Shown here piece after piece: positions 23,001 through 35,097 of a stretch of DNA of 64,000 nucleotides. Under the pieces are notes generated by a model. It saw nothing but the letters and a program-made list of their open reading frames with translations. It was not told the DNA's origin and searched no databases. Origin of the DNA: Cycas panzhihuaensis (taxonomy: Eukaryota; Cycadophyta); assembly GCA_023213395.1 (NCBI GenBank), contig CM041465.1, positions 23,064,001-23,128,000 on the forward strand, written 5' to 3'. Within the stretch, counting starts at the first letter, position 1, and every line of letters begins with the position of its first letter. A program made the translations under genes and the position numbers.

Positions 23001-24361
23001 GTGCATGTTGATACAAATGTATGGTTAATGATGACTTAGGATAAATGGTTGATTAAAAACTAACAAAAAGAGACATATTTAAGGCTCATGTGTGTCATTT
23101 ATGGGTCAAAAATTAAGGTGAAACATATGGAAATCTGTTTGATATTGGGTGTGAAACACATGAGACAAACATGTTGGAATCATTAGATGATCCCCCTAAT
23201 GCATTTTGTACATTTCATATAGTGTAATGGCCATCACAAATTAAATGAAATTTGACATGGAATGATAAAATCGCCTGATCTATTACATGATTTAGTATAT
23301 GAACTAATGACAAGAACACCACATGATTGTTTGATAGAATGATATTATGGTCAAGTTTGTGGATGGATGATTGAGTGAGTTTCTCACTGATATGAGACAT
23401 TGAGAAGTCTCATAAGTTTGTTTGTTGAAATTGATAATAATGGTTGCAAACTATCTATAAAACCAGGTTTAGTTGCTAAAGAGTTTAGCTGATATATGTG
23501 TTTTTCAATTAAAAATTTGATTGCCATATATGACGAGATACAAAAACACATTATTGTATATTACCTTATTGAAACTAACTTGATAGACCAAATGGTATAC
23601 CCTATTCCTGAAGTTTGTTGGTTATTGATTGAGAAGTTGAGAATTATATATGATGAGATTAATTGCTAATAAAATTGCGAAAATATGTGTAGAATTATTG
23701 ATGGGGGTAGAACATACGTACATATAGAATCGTTCATGGAGGCAACACATATATTTCGTAAGCGAGAGGTGATAAGTATTTATAAACTACTTTTGTATAG
23801 CATATTTGTTTAATAACAATATAGTATGTTGTGTTTGTTTTATAAAACTAATGAATTACGTATAAGAAACACATCCTAGATAACTAATGATTGCAGTGGT
23901 TGGTTACCCATACATTTCGGTAGATGGTTGTTGTTTGATATGGACATTAGTAAATTGATTTGATGAGATTGATGGGTTTTATTTGTAGCTTACAAATGAA
24001 AGATATAAAGTTGATGATGAGGAAAATTTTATATATCATAATGAGTTAAGACTCATGAGTCATAGTTGTTTGATTGATTGATGGTTTACAGGTGGTTGGT
24101 ATGATACATTATTATGATGTGATATGACTTATGACATGATATGTTTTGTTTAGAAGAAACAAGGATAATGAAGACAGGTTTGACAAATTGATTTATAAGT
24201 GATACATGTGAAATGAATATACAAATGAGCAGATAAAGATCTACAAAAATAATGGAAATGGTAAAAAATAAAGAAACTCATTTTTTTTATCAAGGACTAA
24301 ATCAACAAACTTGAACAATGAAGAAGTACTTATTAAATATAATGAGGAATGGAATCATTTA
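20078..24361 (+). other. AT-rich intergenic DNA, no supported gene
   Basis: Only short ORFs with no recognisable domains. A loose repeat of (C)TCACC(A/G)TTGA(A)A with neighbouring ATGGAATGA occurs at about 20386-20480. It is probably degraded transposon sequence but no family could be assigned. Confidence 0.5.
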
Positions 24362-24946
24362 TATCCATCGGTAAAAAAGGATTGGAAAAAGGCTAATTAT
24401 ATTATGACTTGCCTCTAAAAGTATAACAAACATATAAAAAGGATGGGAGGTAGAAAAATTGACATACTTCAATTCGATGGTTCTGAAGATGCTATTCATG
24501 AATGGCTACAAAAGTTAGAGATATACTTCCTACTACAATCTATTGAAGATGATAAGGAGATGATATTATATGCTGTCATGTACATGTCAAGTAAGGCATA
24601 TGACTGGCGGTTGATGTGGGTGCAAGAGTAAGAAAAAAATGGGAAATAATCATCTTGGAAGCAATTCTCGATAACAATTGAAGAACACTTTGAAGATACT
24701 TAGAACAATGATCATTTTGTTCAACTAAGCAAGTTACAACAAAAAAAATTCAGTAGACGAATATTGCCAAAAATTTACTAGATTAGTTTACAAGGTAACA
24801 GACCTACCTTTATCTCAGAAAATTGAATTATTTATATCAGGTTTACAAAATAATATTAAGGTAGATGTTAAAGCACAAAAACCTCAGGATCTTAATGAGG
24901 TTATTTGTTTAGCCAATGCCTTCGAATCAAAATAAAAATCTTATTA
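24362..24946 (+). pseudogene. Decayed retrotransposon gag of a different family
   Basis: The frame beginning near 24443 gives FDGSEDAIHEWLQKLEIYF. After stops and frame changes, pieces such as WKQFSITIEEHFED and KIELFISGLQNNIKVDVKAQKP follow, the typical order of a Retrotrans_gag domain. The AT-rich composition is unlike the GC-richer family around it. It is cut at 24947-24951 by insertion of element H, so sequence after 24951 is H's LTR. Confidence 0.7.
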
Positions 24947-24951
24947 TCGAC

Positions 24952-27714
24952 TGGATACGCGTCTACAGGATGGTCACTATGCTTGATAGGAATGAGGATA
25001 GTCAACAACTGATGTTGAGGGTGTGCATGAGAACCTATAAGCAAAGGGAACACCATGCAGGGCGTCCGTGCGCTGGAGCGCGAGTTCGGGACCCGCGAAT
25101 GGCACCCAACTACCTTAGAGCAGCTTTCAGAAAGGAAGAGCGCATGTAAGGGGTATCCTAGATGGACTCGAGAGGAAGGTCCTCCCACCCTTGGATGCCG
25201 GGAAGGAGAAGAGCAATCCTCGGTGGGTTTTCCTATGACGAAGGAAAACTAAGGTGATAAGGTATAGGCGGCATGCCTAGGATGAATGTGGGTAAGCTTC
25301 CCTAGTTTACTTGGCCTAGACAAATACAACTAGGGGGAAAAGTAAAGGGATGAACTAAAGACAACTCTCATTTTCTCTCTCTTTCACTCAATATGCAAAG
25401 GACAAAAGAAAACAAAAGGAAGTATAAACATTTCACATGCAAGCAAGCAAGCTAGATGGGATGCATCTATGGGTATTTTTGAGATGAATAGGAAAAGGGG
25501 GGAGGGATATATTTCCTACTATGGCCTTTCTTATAAACAAGCAATCATGCAACGTTCTTGTGCAAAAGAAGCAAATAACTGAATGATTTCCCTTTTTGTT
25601 TTTATGTGACCTATTAGGTTAATGTAATAGATTTCGTACAAAAGCAAAAAAGGAAAAAAGGTGATGGGAAAAAGGGACATAATGTACCTAGAAAGCGTGG
25701 CGGTCGATGAAGAACCTCAGCTTGTGCGTAACGTACACCCTCTTTCCAATCGGTTGGCGTGTGACCAAGGTTGATGTAGAAGATGGGGGCTTCCTTACCT
25801 TCCCCTTATAGGAGATAAGCAGAACAGAAAAAATAAGGGAAGCAAATGAAGTGAAAGAGAAAAGGAGGGTAAAGGCTTACCCGGAATCGATATGTCTTTT
25901 TCCTTCGCGGATGTTACTTCAGACCTGCATACACAAGGGTTTCTTCCTTCCAAGAAGGGGGGGGTTATAAGAAAGCTATATGTATGCAAATATGTGTAAT
26001 GTAAATGCTAGAACATTATATTCAAATTAAAGTAACTACTGTTACAAGTAACTCAAATCTCCTCAAGTAAATCAGACACATCAAGCAAGAAAAAGGAAAA
26101 GGCAGCCTCAAGATGGCAAAACCCTCCACTAAAGTTCTCCACGCAGCCTTTAGGTACAACAAGGTAGGGGTATGTTGGAGTTTATGACAGCCAATAAGTG
26201 TGAGAATGGACGGGGCAAGATGTTGGAGAGGTACTAAGGTAACAGAGTCACTATGGACAGCGATCTGTCACACAAGTCTCACTAAAAGCCCTAAGGGACA
26301 CCGGGCAAAGTAAGGAGGCCCCAAAGAGGGGTGTGCAGGCCTAGAATTAGCGCAGCAAGGGCTGCGTATGCTGAGATCCAACGCAGGCCAAGACACCACC
26401 TTCTCCTAGTTAACCCAAGAAAACCATGGAAGCAGGGAGAAGAAAGACGGGAAGGGGATTGCCCTTGGGAGTAGGTCTGAATGGGACGGATCCCGCCTTA
26501 CTCCCTTTGCTCAGTCTTTATGAGCCTTCTCCCGCTGCTTTCTTGAAAAAAACCAACGGAGAAAATGGTGAAAATCTGAGAGTATAGAGCTAAACTCAAA
26601 GAAAGACAACTTCTACTATAGCCAAAATGGAAAAGAGCAGGAAAATATGCTTAGAAATGAGTCTAACATGGAAAGAATACACACAAAACTCTAAAAATAA
26701 GACCTAAGGTACCTGCTGGGCTAGGTCTAGGGCAGATTTGCCCCTGCAACCAGCGAGAGTGAGGAGGCCCTGTAGGGTTTGCAGGAGGTTTCCCAAGGGA
26801 AGGCTGTAGAAGACACTTGTTGAGGTGTATTTGGAGGAGAACCATGAAAAACTTGCTTGAAAGAGCTTGGAGGAGAGTCTCCCACCGTGGAAGAGTGTTG
26901 TTGCAAGCAGGTCCTGAGCTGGAGCAGCAAGAAACGCAGAGTTGCAGGTGCACCTGTAGAAGAGAAGAGGAGAAGAGCAGAAACACAGCAACAGAAAGTT
27001 GAGTTGGAGAGCCAAGAGATCTAAAATGATGGTCTTTTTGGGATTTATACCCATATCAACCCTAATCGAGTGTTTAGGGTGCGAATAGGGCTGAGCTAGG
27101 CGAGTGGCCACGTGGCAATTCCGCGAAAAAGGCGAGAATTACCACGACAGATAAAAAAATAAGTTACAGCAACGATCGCCAGCAGTTCACAGATCGCTTA
27201 GTTTCTGACGGTGTGGGGCCAGAAAGCCAAAATGATCATAGTCCAGGTACTGGGGGCCCTAAAAAGTGATGTGGCAGGCCTGGGAGGGGCTGACTCTCTT
27301 GTCCAGGTGGCTAGGGACAGTCCGGAAGGCATATGAACAAGGCTAAATGAAGCATCAAAGGCTAGGATTCCCAGAAAGGTCATGATATGAGCACAGGGTC
27401 AAGGTATGAGCAGATCATACGAGTCAGATGAGGCTTGAGGCGACGTGGAGGTAGTGTAGAGGGTCGTAGAGTGCCATGGGCATGCCTACCTTGCGGAAAG
27501 GTAGGTCCCGTGGGTCGTCATAGGCTCACAATACGACAAGCAGTATGATCAAGCAGCGAATGCAAGGCAATCATACAAATGAAGCAGTCAGTCATGTGAT
27601 GAGGCAATACTTCTGTCAACTTTTTCAAAGAAATAATAAAAGTGAAAAGGAAGAAGCATACTTATGCTTACCTGAGTTGACCTATCCGTACCCATTCTCG
27701 GTAGCCAAGAAACA
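24952..27714 (-). repeat. 3' LTR of element H, 2763 bp
   Basis: On the + strand it starts TGGATACGCGTC and ends AGAAACA (complement of the TGTTTCT LTR start). It abuts TCGAC at 24947-24951, the candidate target duplication. The opposite end of H is not in the window, so this cannot be confirmed. Confidence 0.85.
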
Positions 27715-28129
27715 CTGCCCCGTTGGCAGTAGAGCCTCGCTGCTCGGAAGTATAGTGCGATGGCGAATGCTCGCAATAAAACTGTTAGTAGCACATGTGT
27801 ATATATATATAACTATCATGATCACAATCAAGAGCCAAGGGCGCCGACGAGTGTCATGGTGGGATGTGTAGATACGAGGACAGGGGTGGAGACAACATAA
27901 GGGTTGCCTATGTGCCACCCTAGGAATCGATGGGAAGCTAAGAGGGATGAGGGGGCTGCCCCCATCGTAAGAATGCAAAGAGAAGTGCATGGTGATATCA
28001 AGAGGAAAGGGTAAATGAACAAACCTGAGAGCCAACATAGTTTAACCTCATTAGCGGCTAAATTTCGAAGGTGCGAATGGGTCAAAAAGTGGCCTGCATG
28101 ACAGCCTGAGACTTGGGCGACAGAGCGAT

Positions 28130-28456
28130 CGGGCAAGTCTCAGAGGCGGTCAACTAGAAGAGGAAGGCGGCGCTCAAGGATGAGGCGAACGAGGCTATCC
28201 GCCTCAGCGTTGAGGGCTCGAGGGATGTGTCAGATGTCGACAGACTGGAAACAGGCTAATAGGGACCTAGTGGTCGAAGTGAGAGCTCTCAGGCGTGGGC
28301 ATCGCACTTGGTAAACCTGGGTGAGATGGGACACCACCACCTGGGAGTCGCAAAGAAGAATGATAGATTTATGATGGAAACAGAGTGCATCCATGAGAGC
28401 TTCAATAACGACTGTGTATTCGACTTCGTTATTGGTGGCCTCTGGGAGGAAGACCC
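28130..28456 (-). pseudogene. Element H archaeal-type RNase H, C-terminal part
   Basis: It encodes FLPEATNNEVEYTVVIEAL, LLCDSQVVVSHLTQVYQ and HIPRALNAEADSLVRLILER: three of the four catalytic acidic positions of an archaeal-type RNase H (Glu in NNE, Asp in CDSQ, Asp in AEAD). The N-terminal part lies at 31205-31400 on the far side of the solo LTR insertion. One stop occurs before HIPR. Role known from Tat-lineage elements: a second RNase H used in reverse transcription. Confidence 0.8.
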
Positions 28457-31204
28457 TGTTTTCCGGCTACCAGGAATGGATACGAACAGATCGACTTAGG
28501 TAAGCTCAGGTATGCTTCTCCCTTTTCACTTTCATCATTCCGTTGAAAAGGTTGACAGAAGCATCGCCTCTCTGCATGACTGCTTGCTTCATTTTACGTG
28601 ATTACTTTGCATTTTGTTGCCTGCTCATGCTGCTTGTCATATCGTGAGCCTATGACGACCTAGTGGGACCTACCTCTCTGTAAGGTAGACGTCCCCACGG
28701 CACTATACGACCTTCTGCGTTGTCTCCACACTGCCTCAGTCCCTTTTTGGTTCGTATGATTCGTTCATGCCTTGACCTTGAGCTGTTAACACCTCGTTCT
28801 GGGATTCTTTGCTCATCGATGCTTTGCTTGCCTCTATCTAGTGCTTTATGAACTATCTCGACTACCTAGACAGGAGGGCCAGCCCCTCCTAGGCCTGTCA
28901 AATCATCTCCCAAAGCTCCTGGAACCTAGAATTTTGCCATTCTGGCTTTTTGGTCTTGCACCGCTATAAACTTAGCGGTACTGCGAAGTTTACCACAAGA
29001 TCGCTGAAGTTTCTTGCATGCGGCCGCCATCGATTGTTTTTAAAATCTGCCATGGCAATTTTCGCTTTTTCCGCGAAATTACCACGTGGTCTCGCATCTA
29101 CCTCAGCCTTATTCGCTCTCTATTCGTCCTCTTAAGACTGGGGTGGGTATAAGTATTCATACCCTCATCATTTTGAAGGATTCTTAGGTCATTTTTACTC
29201 AAAAAATACAACAACCTCTACTGCAACTTCTGCTCTCCAGCTCCTTCTGTCACAGGTGTTTTTGCAAGTCTGTGTTTCCTGCGACTTCAGGCCAGGACAC
29301 GCCTACAACTCTTTGCTTCTATGGTGGGAAGCCTCTCTTCAGGTTCCATCAAGTGTTTTTGGTGCTGATTCCTCTACAACTCGCCCAATAGTGCTCCTTT
29401 CAGCTGTCTGTTGGATTTGCTTGCTGCAAACCCCTGTAGGGGCCCTCCTTCTTACTGTTGGCAGGCCCAGGTCTATCATACATCTGCCTATTAGGTCTTA
29501 CCAACTCCTTTATTCCATTTTTTGGTGAGTTACTCCTTGTTTGGACCCATTTTCTTGCTTTATTTACTCATTTCCTTCAGTTTTCACCGTTGAAAAGTTG
29601 TCTTTCCATTGTATCTTGCTTATTGCTTCTTGGCTCCACCTTCCTTCTACTGGTTTTCTTCAAGAGAATAGCGAGAGAAGAGTCCTAAGGCTGGGTGAAG
29701 AGAGTAAGGCGGGGCAGACCCCCTTTCAGTCCTTCTCTCCAAGGGTAATCCCTTCCCACCTTCTCTTCTCTCATCTCATGTTCTTCTTGAGATTACTAGG
29801 AGAGATTGAGCCCTAGGCCAGTGCTAGATTGTCAGCGTATATAGCCACTTGCTGTGCTGATTCTAGGCCTGCTCGCCTCTCGTTTGGACCCCCGTAGAGT
29901 TCTCCATGTTGTTGGGCATCCTTTGTCCTCATTAGCAAGGGTTTGGGTACCAAATTGCTACCCATAGCAACTCCGCATCCTGCTTACCTCTCAACACTTT
30001 GTTGCTTTTCCTTTGGCATCTTTGGTTGTCCTTAGTGGATTTTACCCGCTACCTTGTTGTGTCTATGAGTGGTGTGGACATTTTAGCAGAGGGTTAGCCA
30101 TCCTGAGGCTTCCCTTGTACCATTTCACTTGGTGTCTAGCCTTGTTTGAGAGAGGGTTTGTAGAGTTTGTTGCAGCAATTGTCTTTCTCTAACACTCTAA
30201 TGTTAATAGCACTTAAATATACTTGTGCATATATAGATTGTCTCCTGCAGCCCCTTCTTGGAAGGGATAGGTTTGTGCATGTGCAGGTTGCCGCGGTGCT
30301 CTCGCAAAGGTGTTAAGCACTTGAATCTAGGTAAGGTTTCTTTTGTTTTGCTCTTTACTTTCATTTTTGTTTCCTTTCTTTTTTCCTTTCGCAAGGGGAA
30401 GGTAAGGAAGCCCCCCCATCATTCGTGGGCTTGGTGAGGACGTGCGTGGCGTGTGGACGATGTCTCCTATCGGTCGCTACCCTCTTGGGTACGTACTTCT
30501 TTCTCTTGCCCTCGCTCTCTTTTTCGCACTTTTAGTTGTGGTCTATGCATTAGTTAAATAGGTCAAATATAAAAGAGAAAAGGAAATTAACATCTTTTAC
30601 TCGCATTTATATATTTGCACTTTACACACCACATTCACTTAAGGAAAGGACTTTAGGAGATTTTCCCTTCGCCTTCTCCTCAGTTTGCAAACCCAATCCT
30701 CGTCCCTTTTGGCTTGTTTTTGTTTGCTTGCATACGCCATATCACCCTCGCTTTCTTGGTTGAACCATTAAGGGAGATTTTGGGATTGTTGTCCGTTCCC
30801 ACTCCCTTCTCTCCTTCTCCACTCTATTTGCTTGGCCAAATAACAGAGAAGATCCTAGCTGCTCCACAGGCTATTGCCTACCTTGCTTCCACTTGTTTCT
30901 CTATATCATAGGGAAACCCTTAAGGATTCTCTTCCTCCCCTTTCGAACATCCAAGGGTGGGAGGACTTTCCTCCTATGTCTATCCAGGCCACCTCTCTTG
31001 CTTTACCCCTTCCTCTTTGAGGTGGGGAACCACTCTCAAGTAGTTGGGTATCATCTGCAGGTCCTGAACTCACGCTCTGGCGTACGGGGCGCCCTGCGTG
31101 GTACCCGCTTTGCTTATAAGTTTCTATCCACACCCTCGATACCGTTATTGATCATCCTCACTATTCCTACTCAACTAGATGATTATCCCGTAGACGCGCA
31201 TCCA
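28457..31204 (+). mobile_element. Solo LTR, 2748 bp, with perfect 5-bp target duplication GACCC
   Basis: It begins TGTTTTCCGGCTACCAGG and ends GTAGACGCGCATCCA. GACCC sits at 28452-28456 and again at 31205-31209. It lies in + orientation inside element H's RNase H gene. Removing it together with one GACCC restores the reading frame across ..CFGV/FLPEATNNE. This copy defines the true LTR ends of the family and shows that the antisense gene and RNase H are internal, not part of the LTR. It also forms an inverted repeat with H's own LTR at 24952-27714. Confidence 0.95.
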
Positions 31205-31405
31205 GACCCCAAAGCACAAAAAATCATGCCCGGAAGAGCTGCAAAGAATCCATGCAGCAGCAGAGACCCACAGGTCTGTGACCTGGCGGTCAGTAAAGAT
31301 GAAGAGAGTCATGGATGAGTAGAGAAAGTGTCTCGGTAGAGAAAATGTACAATAATATAGGAGTCGAAGCAAAAGAGGCTCGTATGGCAAGTAATAAATG
31401 GCCAT
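31205..31405 (-). pseudogene. Element H archaeal-type RNase H, N-terminal part
   Basis: It encodes FIFTDRQVTDLWVSAAAWIL and SGHDFLCFGV. The first catalytic Asp (FTD) is present, although the following GG seen in element C is changed. It is separated from its C-terminal half by the solo LTR. Confidence 0.75.
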
Positions 31406-31852
31406 GAAGAGTAGAAGGACCTAGCAATGAGGCTACCCAAGGATAGGAGCAGGCTATCCCATCACTAACTAAGAGCGGGCAGCAAAAGGATGCTCTGGGA
31501 CACCAAAGGCTGCTTAAGAAAGCAAAGAACAACTCCGAATGGAGGGAGTGTTCCCTTTAGAGACCCCAGGGGCCGGAACGGGCTACAAAAACAAGTCCAA
31601 GATGACGAAACGAGCCAAACGAGTATAAACTTGGGCGTGCACAAGAGCGGCATGCAAAACGAGACAAAAAGGGCCCTAGAAAAAGATGCGTCAGCGAGGT
31701 GCCATTAATGCACCTGAAAGAACGAGCGAAACAAAGGCTATATAAGCGCAATGGGAAATAGGGCTAGAAGGCAAATATGATCAGAGATGAGGAATGATCT
31801 CAACGGCTGTCACAGAAGTGGGAATGGAGAACGTGCCCGTCAGGGCCCCTGC

Positions 31853-31862
31853 CTATATAAGG
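31853..31862 (+). promoter_or_regulatory. TATA box of element H antisense gene
   Basis: CTATATAAGG on the + strand, 159 bp before the proposed ATG at 32021. The same box recurs at 36029 (element C) and 55696 (element T), with conserved flanks (gcccc.gcc before, ggaaa..attcattttca after). The position fits a promoter for the antisense gene. Confidence 0.6.
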
Positions 31863-32020
31863 AAAATCGATGAAGGCAGAATTCATTTTCATGGGCTCTT
31901 GAATGAATCTAGAGCCATTTCCCTACACAACAGAGCACCACCTGACTTCAAGGACACGTCGGGAGAGATTCGACCGTTGGATTGAGTCCAGGGGACAACT
32001 GTTAGGATCGTAGAGACAAG

Positions 32021-32044
32021 ATGGCGAGCACTCGACCATACCCA
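32021..32044 (+). pseudogene. Exon 1 of element H antisense PMD-like gene
   Basis: ATG GCG AGC .. CCA (8 codons), then a donor site GTGAGTGG at 32045. Element C has an 8-codon exon at 36198-36221 with the same donor. The intron continues to 32488, is interrupted by element C, and ends at TTTTGCAG (48905). Removing C leaves an intron of about 484 bp. Confidence 0.55.
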
Positions 32045-32483
32045 GTGAGTGGATTTTCGAAACCGTAACCCATCTTATGATTTGAAGTTTATAGCTTTTT
32101 ATAGATTTTATGTAATTTTTTGGGCCCCATATGGGCGAAAAAGAATCTCCAGGAGTCCAAACTAGACCCTGAGAGAGGTGGGACTGGGGTATTAGGCAGC
32201 CCTGGTCCCAGTGGGCTTAGCTGTGGCCCGCTTGCAAAAATTTTGGGGGTCTTTTAGGCGCGAAACCCCCCGTTTTGTGGGTGGTGACGTTCACACCGCG
32301 ACAAAGATCGTAGTGCCGTGATCTTTGCCGTGGGGCCCCGATCGCCGCCGGACCCAGGCCAAACTCCACAATACTGCGAAGTTTGGTGTGGTGCAAAGAC
32401 AGACCTGTTGAAAAAGAAGGTGGGGGTCCTAGGGTCCCCAAATCTCGACTGAATGAGGCTAAGAGACAGTCCAGAGGATAATG

Positions 32484-32488
32484 GGTGA
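32484..32488 (+). repeat. Target site duplication GGTGA, left copy (element C)
   Basis: It directly precedes the LTR edge TGGACGCGC at 32489 and matches 48861-48865. Confidence 0.95.
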
Positions 32489-34686
32489 TGGACGCGCATC
32501 TACGGGATAGCTACCTAACTAAATAGGTGTGGTAAGAGCAGATGATAATGTAATTGAGAAAGAGACCTATAAGTAGGGTAATTACCATGTAGGGCGCCCC
32601 GTACGCCGGAGCGTGAGTTTGAGACCTGCAATGGAATGTGGCTACCAAAGGGTGATCCTCCACCACTTCGAACAAAGGGTGAAGAGGCATAGGGTTAACC
32701 TGGGTTGACCTAAGGGATGGATCCTCCCACCCTTGGGTGGCCGGAAGGGAAAGGGGAGGAGCCTTCAGGGGTTTCCCTAAAGCAACAGGAGACGAAGAAG
32801 GATAGGCAAGCGGCTGGCCTATAGACGGGGTTGCTTTGGTTATCTGGCGAAGCAGAGAACCAAATGAAAGCAAGAGGGATGATCCAAGAAGATGGATCAA
32901 AGTATGCCCAAGCAAACTAACCAGGCATACGAGTAATATGGAGGACAAGAAGCTCACACGGTTAAGAAAGAGAGGAAAGATGAAAAGGAGCGATTCCTAT
33001 GACCTTTTCCTATGGGTAGCAGAGATGCATGCAATAAAACAAATAAAGCATAAACCGAAAGCAAAGTTAAGTTTCCCTTTTGATCTCCAATGAGTTAATT
33101 ACTAAAAAGGAATTCAAAATGAAAGAGTAGTAGGGTGGAGTGAGGCGTGCACCTGGACCGGAGGCGTGCGTGACGAAGGCCTTCCCGAGGGACACCAAAC
33201 TACTCCACGAGGTGCGTCTTGATCGCGTCGCGTCATGATTAGAAAGAGGGGCTCCCTTACCTTCCCCGGAAAAATACTAAAGTACAATACCAAGGAAGAA
33301 AAGAACCAAATACTAGCGACTAAGGAAATATGAAAGTACAACATGCGTAAGAGCACTTACCAGCAACGGAACGAGCGGAAAATACCTTTTGCACTCTCCA
33401 AGTACCTGCAAGCAACGGCAACCTCCCCCTTTTCGGAGAAAGGGTACTAACATGCAATGACGAGATCCTAACAATACATGTCTATGTGATACAAATATAA
33501 ACTTAAATACATATATGTTAGCATCAACACAATGATGATAGTATGTAAAAGAAGGCAACCAAAGCGAAAGGAAAGTAACCGGTAAGCCTCGGAGTGGCCC
33601 ACCTCCTGCAAAGAAAACCCTAACCTCCCCCAAAATCCACAAAGCAGCGAGGGCAAGGCTAAGAAAGATGGTTGAAAATAGTAGCAAGGGAGTTGCAAGG
33701 AGCCAAAGAAGACCTACAGCAAACCGGGGTGCTACGGAAAGCAAACCGGGCTGCCGAGAAAAGAGTTAGACAGGGACAAGCGGTCGGGACTTATGTAAGT
33801 TGCCCAGACCTAAGCCTAAGCCCTCAAACCAGCGCTGCAACGTGTGACAGCACTGATTTCAGGTGTATGAAGGGCTGGGAAGATGTGCTAGCCACACCGA
33901 AGGAGAGCTGGACGCTGGAGGAGAGACGCAGGTCCTGTGGTAGTAGCAGGGCAGCAGAGAAGAGCAAATCACAGCGTGGTTTCCTTGAGGAGCAATCCAA
34001 AACGTGAGCCAAAAGTTCTCAAAAATGAGTCAAAAGTGACTTAAGTACCCAACCCAAACCCTAAAGCGAGTGATTAGGGCACGGGTGAGGGCGAGTTAAG
34101 TCGCGAGACACGTGGCAGTTTCGCAATAAATGCGAAATTGCCACGGCGGATTTTAAAAAACAAGTAGGAACAGTCATACCGCCGCAAAATCCGCGGTACC
34201 GCGGATATTCTGGTGGTACCGCGAAAATCTCGGCGGTATCAACCCAGAGGCAAAAAGTTGCCAAATACCAGTCAAAGGTATGACAAAAGAGCCAATGAGG
34301 GGCTAAGACACCCACCCGGGGGTAGACAAGCCAACAAACGAGTCCAAAGGAGCAAAAATAGGGCTCAAACGGTGTGGCAAGTCAACCAAACGATGACGGG
34401 TCATCACACGGGTGGAGGTGGCGCAAACCGAGTGGATCTTGGAGCGAGGAGGGCAGATGCAGGAAGTGGGGTGGCCACCAGGGTGCCACACTCGCTGGGA
34501 GTGTGCCCCTGCTATAGTCGTCATAGGCTAAAATAAGTGTAGATGAAGACAAAGTTGCCTACAAAGCCACACACATGCAGACATGCAAGCAAACACTCAT
34601 TAAATGAAAGCGATGATAAGGCGAGAAACATACCTGCACTTATCTGAGTCGGTGATTTCGTATCCATTCCCAGAAGCCAGGAAACA
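32489..34686 (-). repeat. 3' LTR of element C, 2198 bp
   Basis: + strand start TGGACGCGCATC, end CAGGAAACA. Relative to the 5' LTR it lacks about 0.5 kb corresponding to roughly 47535-48040. Other family LTRs here are 2.5-2.8 kb, so this is a deletion in the 3' copy. Confidence 0.93.
34189..34206. repeat. Perfect 18-bp palindrome in LTR of element C
   Basis: ATCCGCGGTACCGCGGAT is its own reverse complement. The 5' LTR has ATCTGCGGTACCGCGGAT at 48372-48389. Further GGTACCGCG motifs follow within 40 bp. Confidence 0.9.
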
Positions 34687-34702
34687 CTGCCCCTTGCCAG
34701 TA
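34687..34702 (-). other. Polypurine-tract-like site before 3' LTR of element C
   Basis: On the - strand, GGCAAGGGGCAG immediately precedes the LTR start TGTTTCCTGG. Element T has CCAAGGAGGCA in the same place. This is the expected position of the plus-strand primer. Confidence 0.55.
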
Positions 34703-35097
34703 GAGCCTCGCCACTCGAAAGCCTGGTGCGATGGCGAATGCTGGCAACACAATTGTCAGTAGCACATGTGTATATAGATATATCAATCAAGATCATAACA
34801 GTAGGCAAGGGTGCCGGCGAGTGTCGTGGCGGAACACGTGGATACGAAAGCGGCGGTGGAGACAACATAGGGGCTGCCTATGAGCCACCTGGGAACCGAC
34901 TAGAAAATTGAGAAAGGTGAGGGGGCTGCCCCCACCACAAAAGATGCAGAAGAGAATGCATAATCAAGTAAAGAGTAAGCAAAGGGTAGGCACCATAGTA
35001 TTACCTCATTAGTAGCCAGGTTTCAGAGGTGCGAACGGATCGCAAAGTAAAGTATAAGATGACTTGGGGCTTGGGCAACAGGAGGGCCAGACAAACC

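Noticed and set aside
34303-34524. Conserved ORF pairs within the two LTRs of C (34213-34536 and 48396-48710)
   Set aside because: Identical because the LTRs are duplicates. No coding signature is seen.
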